A stretch of 51,830 nt of DNA, taken from Roseibacillus sp. GTDB lineage: Bacteria; Verrucomicrobiota; Verrucomicrobiia; Verrucomicrobiales; Akkermansiaceae. The stretch covers positions 57,119 to 108,948 of the forward strand of contig NZAC01000014.1 in the NCBI GenBank assembly GCA_002686085.1, given 5' to 3'. Shown in pieces: positions 42,356 to 50,851 of this stretch. The stretch's first letter is position 1, and the number at the start of each line of letters is the position of its first letter. The notes under the pieces were generated by a model. It was not told the origin of the DNA. It ran no database searches and saw only the letters and a list, made by a program, of their open reading frames with translations. A program made the position numbers and the translations under genes.

Positions 42356-44113
42356 ATGAAGGTCGTCATATCTCTTTATGCCGTAGTGCTTTTCGCTATC
42401 CCCGTTCTTGAGGGGAAGCCACTGCGGCCCAATATTCTGATTATCTTCACCGACGATCAGGGTTACGCGGACCTGGCTTGTTACGGTAACAAAAAAAATA
42501 AAACTCCTCGTCTTGATCAACTAGCGAAGGAGGGAACGCGGTTTACTTCGTTTTACTCTCAAACTGTCTGTGGCCCCTCGCGATCGGCTCTTCTCACAGG
42601 ACGGCAGCCTCTCAGGAGTGGCGGCTGGGGAATGCCTGCATCAGAGATCACGTGGGCCGAGTTGGCTCGTAAGGCGGGTTACCAGACTGCTTGTATCGGA
42701 AAATGGGATGTTTCCAACCGGAAGCCGATTGTAGACCGCATGCCAAACGCCCAAGGGTTTGATTATTACTTCGGTGCTCTCGGAGCGAACGATAATGGCT
42801 CAGTTCAGTTCCACGAGAACAACAGGGCGGCGGGCAGCAGCCGAGACATGGGAGGGCTGGTGCGCCTCTACACCGAGAAGTCTATCGATTTTCTCAAAAA
42901 CAAGCGAGATTCTGCTAAGCCCTTCATGCTGTATCTTGCCCATACCATGATGCACACAATCATCGATGCGTCCCCCTCTTTCAGAGGGAAGTCGGAGGGG
43001 GGGCTTTATGGAGACGTGGTGGAGGAATTTGATCACGAAACAGGAAGGCTACTCGATGTTCTGGATGACCTGAATCTCTCCGAGACTACGCTCGTGATAT
43101 ACACCAGTGATAATGGGCCATGGAATCAGGACAAATATACCAAGCGCAAGAGGGGACATCCGGAGGGCTCTGTTTTCTGGGGAGAGGCTGGTCCACTTCG
43201 GAATGGCAAAGGGTCTCCCTATGAGGCGGGCTACCGGCTCCCATGTATTGTGCGCTGGCCTGGGAAGGTGCCAGCTAATCGCACCAGCGACGCCATATTT
43301 GCCAGCATAGATTTTCTTCCTACGTTCGCGAGCCTCTGTGGCTTTGAGGCTCCGGATGACCGCCAGATTGATGGTATTGATCAGACTGAGTTGCTTCTCG
43401 GGAAGACAGAGAAGGGGCGTGACTACTTTTATTTCAACCGTGCTGGGGTCAGGAAGGGTAAGTGGAAATATCTGCGGCCGAATGCGCATTTTCATGGTTA
43501 CGCTGTTGAGGATGGACGGAAGAAGATAGATGAGCTTTATGATCTCGAGGAGGACCTTGGTGAGCGCAACAATCTCGCTGACAAGCACCCGGATCTCGTA
43601 TTGGAGCTAAAGGAGCTTACAAAGCAGCTGGAATCCAAGAGGGTCACGGTGGATGAACCGACTCAGTTTCAGATACGTCTCAAAGACAGAGGCCCTCAGA
43701 GAGAGAGTGCGAGTATCAAGGTCAATGCTGGGCAAGAGGCGGTGATTTTCGAAGTCAGCGACCAATCAGGTATTGGTAGTGGTTCGATTCATCTTCGCAA
43801 TGGACGGTGGCCTGAGAAAGTTGTCCTACGCGTTCTTCTTTCCGGGTTAGAAGGTTTCGAGATTAAGGTGGGGGGTAAAACGTTTTCGGGCGCTTATCAC
43901 GGAGAAGGTGCTCCGCGGCGTGACAATTGCCTGCCGGTCAGGATGCTTGATACAGGGGGAAGACCACTCAGTGGGCGGTATTTGATCGAGTCAGATAAAA
44001 GTGGAGTCACAAATCGCAGAGAAGGATACTACGAAATAGAGGTTCCCCAAGCGCTTCTGAACTCAGAGGCCCGGGCAATAGAGTTGTCCTGGGTAGATTT
44101 TTATCGTCGATAG
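42356..44113 (+). CDS. Sulfatase (CxPSR type), secreted
   Basis: The 585-residue protein has a signal peptide (about 1-21) and an alkaline-phosphatase-fold sulfatase domain. Metal-binding Asp33-Asp34 lie in IFTDDQGYADL. The formylglycine site is Cys72 in VCGPSRSALLTGR, and IYTSDNGPW carries further ligands. Such enzymes remove sulfate esters, here probably from polysaccharide, after conversion of the Cys by a maturase not seen in the window. Beyond about residue 440 is an extra C-terminal beta-rich region of about 140 residues (from SASIKVNAGQ), not part of the minimal sulfatase and possibly binding substrate. ATG 42356 gives the signal peptide; ATG 42311 would add a polar N-terminus. Confidence 0.92.
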   Translation: MKVVISLYAVVLFAIPVLEGKPLRPNILIIFTDDQGYADLACYGNKKNKTPRLDQLAKEGTRFTSFYSQTVCGPSRSALLTGRQPLRSGGWGMPASEITWAELARKAGYQTACIGKWDVSNRKPIVDRMPNAQGFDYYFGALGANDNGSVQFHENNRAAGSSRDMGGLVRLYTEKSIDFLKNKRDSAKPFMLYLAHTMMHTIIDASPSFRGKSEGGLYGDVVEEFDHETGRLLDVLDDLNLSETTLVIYTSDNGPWNQDKYTKRKRGHPEGSVFWGEAGPLRNGKGSPYEAGYRLPCIVRWPGKVPANRTSDAIFASIDFLPTFASLCGFEAPDDRQIDGIDQTELLLGKTEKGRDYFYFNRAGVRKGKWKYLRPNAHFHGYAVEDGRKKIDELYDLEEDLGERNNLADKHPDLVLELKELTKQLESKRVTVDEPTQFQIRLKDRGPQRESASIKVNAGQEAVIFEVSDQSGIGSGSIHLRNGRWPEKVVLRVLLSGLEGFEIKVGGKTFSGAYHGEGAPRRDNCLPVRMLDTGGRPLSGRYLIESDKSGVTNRREGYYEIEVPQALLNSEARAIELSWVDFYRR

Positions 44114-44243
44114 GAAAATGACCGGAGTGTGGCGTTAGCCAGTCTTTTGGTCGAAAATTCAGGCTACAGGGGATGATGGTATTCGGAAATTGCGGAGCGG
44201 ATCCCTGTGTTGGATACTTGCGAACTGGAGTTCCTCAGGTCTG

Positions 44244-47141
44244 ATGCGCTACGCCATCTTTTCAGAGATTTACGGTAATCGTCAGGCATGGAATGCCATT
44301 GTAGACGATTTCACAAGCCTTGGGGTGGACATGCCAATCTGTCTCGGTGACGTGTCTGGCCATGGTGCGGGAACAGCAGAAATCCTGGAAGACCTGAGGT
44401 CTCGGACTGGCAATATCGTTCTGGGGGACTGCGATGCGGCGCTCGTCGGGTTATTAGGAGAGGCGCACCCGGATGAGGGAACAAACAATTGTATCAGGTG
44501 GACCCGTGAGCATCTTCATCAAGGCGCCTTGTCCTATCTGGCGGAGCGCCCACTTGCTCTTGAGACGGGGGGAATTCTTTTTGTCCATGGGGAGTGTGTG
44601 GAGCCTGGGCGCTATCGGGGAATTGGCAGTGAGTCAGCGGCGCGTGAAAACCTCGAAGCGACTACGCACCGGGTTACCTTCCTTGGGCATGCGCGGGAGC
44701 CGGGCATCTACCGGCAGCAAGCGAACGGGGTAATTGACAGCCTTCCCGCAGAAAACCGGGAGCTATCCAGCGACTGTCGATATCTGGTGAATGTAGGGTC
44801 GGTGGGAGAACCCGCCACGGTAGAGGATCCCGCGGCTTGCTATGTTATCTATGACAATGAGACACAGGAGCTCACTTTCCGACGCGTAGCGTTTGATGTT
44901 GCCGCCTACCGGGCGGACATACTCGACGCAGGCCTTTTCCTTCGGCCATGGTGCACCGATGGTGACCAGAGAGATACTACCGGGACGCCGCTGGCCGAGT
45001 CCCTGAGCCCCGAGCATCGGGAGGAAGGTGCGGTAGTGGCTTTGGCCTCGGTAGAAACGGTGGTGGAGCCCTTGTTCCAACCGTCGGTGAACCCTCCCGC
45101 TCGTCGTAGCCGGGGCGTGCTGGCATGGATGGCGTTGGTCTCTGTAGTGGTATTGGCCGCAGGCGTAGGAGTTTTTGTATTCAAGGAAATCAGGGAAAGA
45201 CAGGAGATGCAGTTCCCTCTGGGAGGCAGTGAGACGGCCTCTGCTGGCAGGGCAATGCCGCAATCGGATCCCGAAGGGAATCTCCAGCCACTGGTTCTGC
45301 CGCAAACAGGCATTGAGGTAGCAAAGCAACCAGTTGAATCCGGTGATCTCCCGGACCTCGATTCAGAGCCGGTGATTGATGGTCCAGGTCGTTCTCCAGA
45401 AGGCGTTGCAGAGAATGACCCCTCCGATACTCCGGTCCCTCCTGCCTCGGAGCTAACCGATGAACCAAAGTCGACTGATCTGCCCGAGCCTGCTGGTGAG
45501 TCAGAGCCAGAGGATTCGCTGGAGCAGGGAGTTGCGGAGACGGCTCTACCGGAGGGAAAGGCGCCCATTCCTCCGGAGCCTGCCGATGTAGCATCTCTTC
45601 GACCTCCCACTCGGAGCCTCATTTACTATGCGCCGTTTGATGAGGATTCCACCGAGTTCCGAATCCGTGATCTTTCCGGGGGAGAGCGTGATTTGGATGC
45701 CACCAGTGGGAGCCCGGGGATCCTTGGGAGGATAGGGATGGCCTGTCGGCTCGTGGAGGAAAATGGTAGCGAAGCCATGCGCTCACCGGTGAAGCCTCTT
45801 TCCGAGGTTGAGGATGTCACTATCGCTTTCTGGCTGAAACGGCCCGATACAGCCCTGCAGACTCCTCCCGAGTCGGGTGCTCCTGCGGGAATCAAGAAAC
45901 TGACCGATGCTACTCTTCTCTCTTTTGACAGTGTTGGCGAAGTGCGGGTCGTCGATGACAGGATCGAGGCTGTGGTAGGAGAGGGCGCTCCAGCTACTCT
46001 TGGGTTTCCACAGGATTTGCTCTGGCATCATATCCTCGTCGAGCGAGTGAATGGAGAAACATCGATTTGGCTGGATCACAGGGTGCAATCCAAGGTCGTC
46101 CCAAGTGTTGCTGGGCCTTCTGCAGCCGAGGAGGCAGCGGTTCAGGTGGGCAGTAAGAATGCGGACTTTTGTATCGATGAGGCTGCTATATGGGCGCGCG
46201 GTTTTACCGCTGAGGAGCGTTGTGTGTTGTATCGTCTTGGACGATTTGACACTCCTATCATGGCGCCTCCGAGTTCGATCGCCTATTGGGGTTTCGACAA
46301 GAGTAAGCTGGGGAAAGGAGTTTTCGGAGACTACATCGGAACCCGCCCGTTGGGATCGTATGCCCGGTGGAAGCCTGCCAAGCCCCTTGCCCCCGATCCC
46401 GTGCCCATGACGACAAAGAGAAATGTGGTTGCGGCACAGGTATCCCACCTTGCTGAAAGCAAGGAAGGGGCGGGAAGCTTTGAGATGAAAGGAGACACCC
46501 CTTTTACCTACGAGGGCTGGTTTAAACCGGGACGGCTGACGGCCGGAACTCTGGGGGGGACGGTTCCCACGACAAATGACAAGGGGGAGGCTGGCTGGCG
46601 ACTCGCCCTCAGCCCGGGTAAGAGCGGAAAAGGGTTTCTCGCCTTCATCTACGATACAGGATCAGAGAAAATGCAGGCAGTTGCCGAGAATGTACCCATT
46701 TACGATGGGCTTCCACACCACCTTGCTGCGGTCTGGAATCCCCGGTCTTCGGAGACCCACGGGAGTATGGGCATTTTTCTGGACAACAAGCTCGTTGCAT
46801 CCGCGCTGCTACCCCTCGAAAAATTGAGGCCAGCGAGTGGGCAGCACTTTCGAATAGCGGTTGGTGGCTCAGCAGTGGTCGTTGATGAGCTGCGCTTTAC
46901 GACCGGATCTCTCAGACCCAGTGAATTTCTGACCAAAGGGGAGGCCCGGCCGGCTCCGGAGCTTCCGATTGCCGGGAACAATGAAAGACGGATAGCGCCA
47001 GCTTCGAGGCCGGGTGAAACGCCATTTCAACGGGCAGCTCGGGAATTAGAGGAGCGAAAGGCCGAGCAGGCCGCAGAGCGAGAGCGCAAGAGAGCGGAGG
47101 ATGACCGGCGGCGACGTGAGGGTTTTGGGGTCCGGGACTGA
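44244..47141 (+). CDS. Membrane protein: degenerate metallophosphoesterase domain, one TM helix, two LamG-like domains
   Basis: The 965-residue protein opens with a YfcE-like calcineurin phosphoesterase fold (1-240). Several metal ligands are changed: the usual DxH is SEIYG (E8, Y10), the GNxD motif is GDCD (60-63), and GHTH is GHAR. GDVSG and VHGE remain, so catalysis is doubtful. One transmembrane helix follows (about 291-313, ALVSVVVLAAGVGVFVF), then an acidic Pro-rich linker (315-455). Two LamG/concanavalin-like domains (about 457-670 and 677-900) come next, and the chain ends in a charged helix (ERERKRAEDDRRRREG). The likely topology is N-terminus in the cytoplasm and LamG part outside. 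It lies between two sulfatase genes; ATG 44244 has the family start MRYAIFS. Confidence 0.8.
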   Translation: MRYAIFSEIYGNRQAWNAIVDDFTSLGVDMPICLGDVSGHGAGTAEILEDLRSRTGNIVLGDCDAALVGLLGEAHPDEGTNNCIRWTREHLHQGALSYLAERPLALETGGILFVHGECVEPGRYRGIGSESAARENLEATTHRVTFLGHAREPGIYRQQANGVIDSLPAENRELSSDCRYLVNVGSVGEPATVEDPAACYVIYDNETQELTFRRVAFDVAAYRADILDAGLFLRPWCTDGDQRDTTGTPLAESLSPEHREEGAVVALASVETVVEPLFQPSVNPPARRSRGVLAWMALVSVVVLAAGVGVFVFKEIRERQEMQFPLGGSETASAGRAMPQSDPEGNLQPLVLPQTGIEVAKQPVESGDLPDLDSEPVIDGPGRSPEGVAENDPSDTPVPPASELTDEPKSTDLPEPAGESEPEDSLEQGVAETALPEGKAPIPPEPADVASLRPPTRSLIYYAPFDEDSTEFRIRDLSGGERDLDATSGSPGILGRIGMACRLVEENGSEAMRSPVKPLSEVEDVTIAFWLKRPDTALQTPPESGAPAGIKKLTDATLLSFDSVGEVRVVDDRIEAVVGEGAPATLGFPQDLLWHHILVERVNGETSIWLDHRVQSKVVPSVAGPSAAEEAAVQVGSKNADFCIDEAAIWARGFTAEERCVLYRLGRFDTPIMAPPSSIAYWGFDKSKLGKGVFGDYIGTRPLGSYARWKPAKPLAPDPVPMTTKRNVVAAQVSHLAESKEGAGSFEMKGDTPFTYEGWFKPGRLTAGTLGGTVPTTNDKGEAGWRLALSPGKSGKGFLAFIYDTGSEKMQAVAENVPIYDGLPHHLAAVWNPRSSETHGSMGIFLDNKLVASALLPLEKLRPASGQHFRIAVGGSAVVVDELRFTTGSLRPSEFLTKGEARPAPELPIAGNNERRIAPASRPGETPFQRAARELEERKAEQAAERERKRAEDDRRRREGFGVRD

Positions 47142-47147
47142 CCTCTA

Positions 47148-48686
47148 CTAGAATCGGTATCCTTTAACCTGCTCGTAGGATCGCAGTTCTTCGATCTCCC
47201 GGGTGGCACGGTCTGTGTAGCTTTTCATGAAGAGTTGAAGGGCTTGAGGATCATGACGGTCATCGAATGCAGGCAGGGCGGCGTCCGAAAGATGCAGCAT
47301 TAAGTTCCTGAGATGCTCTCGGAACTTGCTGACCGGGATTGGACTCCGAAGAGATGAGGCTTCTGCCGCCAGCAGGTTGGATAGGCAGTGGGGGTCTTCG
47401 CGAAGATTATAGAACTCCTCGACTGTCCGGAAGGAGAGGTGATGGACACGACGTTCCATGGGCGGTCGCGTTCGGGCTATCTTGCGAAGCACGTCAAATC
47501 CGTTCCATTGCCTCGGGAAATTTCGAGTGCCATCAGCCCATGGATTAAAAAGATAGGCCCAGTCGCGTGAGAGAATTCCTCTCATCGGGAACGCGTCTCT
47601 GCCGTGGATATGGAAGAACTGCGTGAAGACGTAGTCCCGGTTTGATTGTTGGCCACCCTGAAGGATTGAGAGAAAGGAGCGCCCGTCAGCCTTGGGAGCA
47701 GGGGGTAATTTTGCGGCGTCGAGGAAGGTCGGTTGAAGGTCTACGCAGGAAAGCATGTGGTGCCTGTCGTCCTGTCCGGCGGCAACTACCCCGGGCCATC
47801 GGATAATCCATGGCGAGCGAGTGCTGTCGGGATAGCAGTTTGCTTTTACCCCCGGAAACGCCATTCCGTGGTCCGACAGGAACAGTACGATTGTATTGTT
47901 CGCCAGTCCGGCACGATCCAGCTCTTGCAGCACTGCGCCTACCATGTCGTCTGTCCGGCGTACGGATCCCGCATAGCGAGCGAGATGTTTGCGGATCTCT
48001 AATGCATCGGGGAGACCCGCGCTGACCCTGACTTCAGAAGGGTCGTAGCTTTGCGACGACTCCGCCCGCTCGTAGTGAGGATTGCCCGGGTGACGACCGT
48101 CAGGGCCAGGGATAGCAAAGGGGTCATGGGGGTCATGGGTGTTGGCCATCAGGAAGAAGGGTTGGCGCGCTGATTTCGCATTTGCGAAAAAGTCCCGAGC
48201 GAAGCGCCGATAGATCGCGGGATCTCGCCCCCAGAGGTTCTCGTCGCCCTTACCCTGCCAGGTGTATGTTGTCGACCACCTGAAAAGCTCCTGTTGGTTG
48301 AGGGGCTTTCCGATAGTTCCACAGAGAAAGCCAGCTGCGTTCAGGAGAGAAGGAAGATTGGGAGTTCCGGGACGGATGCGCTGAAATCCCTCTGCTCCAT
48401 TGTTCTGAGGATAGAGACCGGTCAGCATCACGCTGCGAGAAGGTGTGCAGATGGCAATATTGGCATAGCCGTGCCAGAACTGAATACCTTCCTCGGCGAG
48501 TCGATCTATATTAGGCGTTACGCCCTCGGCTACGCCTCCAAAGCAACCAGGGGAATCCCAATTCATATCGTCCGCAACGAGCCACAGAATATTTGGGCGC
48601 GCGGTTGGATGGCGAAGCTGTTGCGCGGAGGCAACTGGAATCAACAGTGTGACAGCGGTCAGCAGAATGAGACCTGGAGTATGCAT
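47148..48686 (-). CDS. Sulfatase (CxPSR type), secreted
   Basis: The 512-residue protein has a signal peptide (about 1-22, MHTPGLILLTAVTLLIP) and the sulfatase fold. ADDMNWD carries metal-binding Asp39-Asp40, Cys80 in AICTPSRSVMLTGLYP is the formylglycine site, TGLYPQNNG and NTHDPHDPF are also present, and FLSDHG provides the distal ligands. It resembles the arylsulfatase/heparan-sulfatase-like group common in marine Verrucomicrobia; the substrate is not predictable. It is convergent with the LamG membrane protein gene (six bases apart) and diverges from the sugar cassette. The two sulfatases in the window are only distantly alike. Confidence 0.92.
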   Translation of the reverse strand: MHTPGLILLTAVTLLIPVASAQQLRHPTARPNILWLVADDMNWDSPGCFGGVAEGVTPNIDRLAEEGIQFWHGYANIAICTPSRSVMLTGLYPQNNGAEGFQRIRPGTPNLPSLLNAAGFLCGTIGKPLNQQELFRWSTTYTWQGKGDENLWGRDPAIYRRFARDFFANAKSARQPFFLMANTHDPHDPFAIPGPDGRHPGNPHYERAESSQSYDPSEVRVSAGLPDALEIRKHLARYAGSVRRTDDMVGAVLQELDRAGLANNTIVLFLSDHGMAFPGVKANCYPDSTRSPWIIRWPGVVAAGQDDRHHMLSCVDLQPTFLDAAKLPPAPKADGRSFLSILQGGQQSNRDYVFTQFFHIHGRDAFPMRGILSRDWAYLFNPWADGTRNFPRQWNGFDVLRKIARTRPPMERRVHHLSFRTVEEFYNLREDPHCLSNLLAAEASSLRSPIPVSKFREHLRNLMLHLSDAALPAFDDRHDPQALQLFMKSYTDRATREIEELRSYEQVKGYRF

Positions 48687-48898
48687 CGTGGTTTCTTGAT
48701 GAGAGAGTTCCGCTTCAAGGTGATAGGTCTACTCGTTGGGATGAATTCAAAATCTTTATGGAGCTGCAAATTGTGGATAACTTTGTCCTGACGGGCAGCA
48801 ATCGCGGGGTAAGCGAAAGAACGGAGTCGGTTACCAGTAAATTTCAGGCCGCGCTTTTTGGGGTTGCGGATTATGGTGCTGGGAATCATCAAATCTTT
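48687..48898. other. Divergent intergenic region before the sugar cassette
   Basis: These 212 bases separate the sulfatase start from the chosen start of the DapA-family gene and should hold both promoters. The sequence AAATCTTTATG occurs twice (ending near 48760 and 48901), each time forming a possible ATG start for the downstream frame. No confident promoter or operator is seen. Confidence 0.35.
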
Positions 48899-49852
48899 AT
48901 GAAGGTTGCGGATTACTTGGAGCGGAAGCGCCCGGGGCGCCACGTGGAGGGGTTAGCGGCCTGCCTGCTACCGTTTGAAGATAATGGTGAAATCGCGGGG
49001 AAGGCCTTTCGCGAGGCCATAGAACGGACCGCTGAGGCAGGCCTCGGGTGCGCGGTGAACATGGATACAGGGTATGCAAACTATATCTCGCCCAGCGAAA
49101 GGACGGAGGTGCTGAAATGGACGATTGCTACTCTTGGAGATGGACAGGATTTTGCGGCCGGCGCTTTTGTAGAGGGAAGAGAAGGTGAGTTGGAGGAGCT
49201 CTATCGAAGAGAAATGGATGAAATTGCCTCCCACGGTGGGACACCGGTGATTTTCCAGACCACCCGTTTCCATGACTGGGAGCCGCAGCGAATTATTGAT
49301 CTCTACACTTCCATCTGTGAGCCCTATCCGAAAGTGATTGCGTTCGAACTCGGACAGGTCTTCGCCCCGTTTGGAATGATTTATGAGGAGGAGACGATCC
49401 GGGGGCTCATGGAGATCCCCAGCCTCATTGGAATCAAACATAGTTCCCTGAGCCGGGCCGAGGAAATGAAACGACTGGCTCTGCGAGACGAGTTACGACC
49501 AGAGTTCCGGATTTACACTGGAAACGATTTAGGAATCGATATGATTGAGTATGGATCCGACTACCTGCTCGGGTTGGCGGCTTTCTGTCCCGAGAAGTTT
49601 GCGGAGCGGGACCGGCTCTGGGAGGAGGAGAACTCGGAGTATTATGAGCTGGCAGACGCTCTCCAATACCTTGGTAACGTCGGGTTTCGTGCTCCTGTCC
49701 CCGCATACAAGCACAGTTGTGCAGTCTTTCAGCATCTCCTCGGCCGTATTCCCAGCAGTGAGCCGCATCCCAGTTGCCCGCGGCGCCCGGATTGGGAAGC
49801 GGAGATCATGCGGGACTGTGCGTTGCGCCTCGGCTATGAACATAAAGGTTGA
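48899..49852 (+). CDS. Dihydrodipicolinate synthase (DapA/NanA)-family lyase
   Basis: From ATG 48899 the product is 317 residues, a TIM-barrel class I lyase. VEGLAACLLPFEDNGEI corresponds to the family's opening strand, and the Schiff-base lysine is K180 in LIGIKHSS. The catalytic Tyr of DapA (YNVP motif) is not kept: the aligned segment reads FELGQVF. True dihydrodipicolinate synthase activity is therefore unlikely, and a sugar-acid aldolase or dehydratase is more probable. The frame is open from ATG 48758, which would add 47 residues without family resemblance. It is followed by an isomerase and a dehydrogenase gene on the same strand, supporting a catabolic role. Confidence 0.82.
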   Translation: MKVADYLERKRPGRHVEGLAACLLPFEDNGEIAGKAFREAIERTAEAGLGCAVNMDTGYANYISPSERTEVLKWTIATLGDGQDFAAGAFVEGREGELEELYRREMDEIASHGGTPVIFQTTRFHDWEPQRIIDLYTSICEPYPKVIAFELGQVFAPFGMIYEEETIRGLMEIPSLIGIKHSSLSRAEEMKRLALRDELRPEFRIYTGNDLGIDMIEYGSDYLLGLAAFCPEKFAERDRLWEEENSEYYELADALQYLGNVGFRAPVPAYKHSCAVFQHLLGRIPSSEPHPSCPRRPDWEAEIMRDCALRLGYEHKG

Positions 49853-49921
49853 TGAACCTGGGATTGGGAAATCCAAGGTTTCCTGTGATGCTCAACTGCC
49901 TGTTGGTTTTTATCTCTTCTC

Positions 49922-50746
49922 ATGTCCTATCCTGAACTGGCTATTCACACGTTCACGACTCGTCCGTGGTCAATGTCCGAGTGTATCGAGGGTTACGCTC
50001 GACGCGGAATCGGTGGTATTTCTGTTTGGCGGGAAACATTGGAGGGGGAAGACCTATGCTCGGTCAGGCAGCACATTCGCGATGCGGGACTGGCAGGTCT
50101 TGCTTTAGTACGTGGTGGTTTTTTTACCGGTTCGTCAGCTGAGGAAAGGCGTGTAGCAATTGAAAAAAACCGTGAATGCCTGATGGAGGCGGAAGCGCTT
50201 GGCCTTCCTCAGGTCGTGCTCGTTTGCGGCGCTACTCCGGGCCAGACTGCCAGACAGAATTACGAGCAGATCCGCGATGGAATCGGAGCGATAGCGGAAG
50301 AGGCGGAACGGATGGGAATTCGACTCGCGATCGAGCCTTTGCACCCCGTTTACGCTGGTGATCGTTCCGGTATCTGTTCCCTGCGTGATGCCAATGCCCT
50401 TGCGGAGGAGTTATCGTTGCCCAATGTCGGGGTGGCGGTCGACGTCTATCACGTATTCTGGGAGGTGGACCTGCGGGAGCAGCTGCAGCGCTGTGCGGAC
50501 AATGGCTGGTTGGACGCCTACCATATTTGTGATTTCAAGCCTGATCAGGAGGATATTCTCCTCGATAGAGGGATCATGGGAGAAGGTTGTATTGCTCTCG
50601 GGGAAATTGACCAGTGGGTAAGAGAGGCCGGTTTTGATGGTCTTCGTGAAGTCGAAATCTTTTCACGCAGATGGTGGGACGAGGACCAGGACAAGTTTCT
50701 GGATAGGATCCTTGAATCCTACGACAAGGTATATCGTGTCAAATAA
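49922..50746 (+). CDS. Sugar phosphate isomerase/epimerase (xylose isomerase-like TIM barrel)
   Basis: The 274-residue protein is an AP-endonuclease-2/xylose-isomerase-like TIM barrel. Metal-binding segments are seen in order: RLAIEPLHP, VAVDVYHVFWE, AYHICDFKP and REVEIFSRRWW, with Glu, Asp, His and Glu as likely ligands. Such proteins isomerise or epimerise sugars, inositols or keto-sugars in the cytoplasm. It sits 69 bases after the DapA-family gene and 105 before the oxidoreductase gene, all on the same strand; the trio looks like a catabolic cassette. The leader just before the ATG is pyrimidine-rich (TTATCTCTTCTC) without a Shine-Dalgarno site. Confidence 0.88.
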   Translation: MSYPELAIHTFTTRPWSMSECIEGYARRGIGGISVWRETLEGEDLCSVRQHIRDAGLAGLALVRGGFFTGSSAEERRVAIEKNRECLMEAEALGLPQVVLVCGATPGQTARQNYEQIRDGIGAIAEEAERMGIRLAIEPLHPVYAGDRSGICSLRDANALAEELSLPNVGVAVDVYHVFWEVDLREQLQRCADNGWLDAYHICDFKPDQEDILLDRGIMGEGCIALGEIDQWVREAGFDGLREVEIFSRRWWDEDQDKFLDRILESYDKVYRVK

Positions 50747-50851
50747 TTGATTTAAGGAAGGGGAGGGTTTGACTTGGTGCCAACCCGGTCCACCTTTTCA
50801 GCGGAAACTCAGTGACCCTCAGGGGAGGCTTCCGCCCAAAATCTGAATACC

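Noticed and set aside
48758-48898. N-terminal extension of the DapA-family lyase from ATG 48758
   Set aside because: The added 47 residues do not resemble the family, and the barrel begins just after ATG 48899. Kept only as an alternative start.
48750-48905. Repeated AAATCTTTATG and loosely similar following bases, as a possible duplicated element
   Set aside because: Similarity falls off after about 11 bases; there are no inverted ends or target duplications, so chance is adequate.
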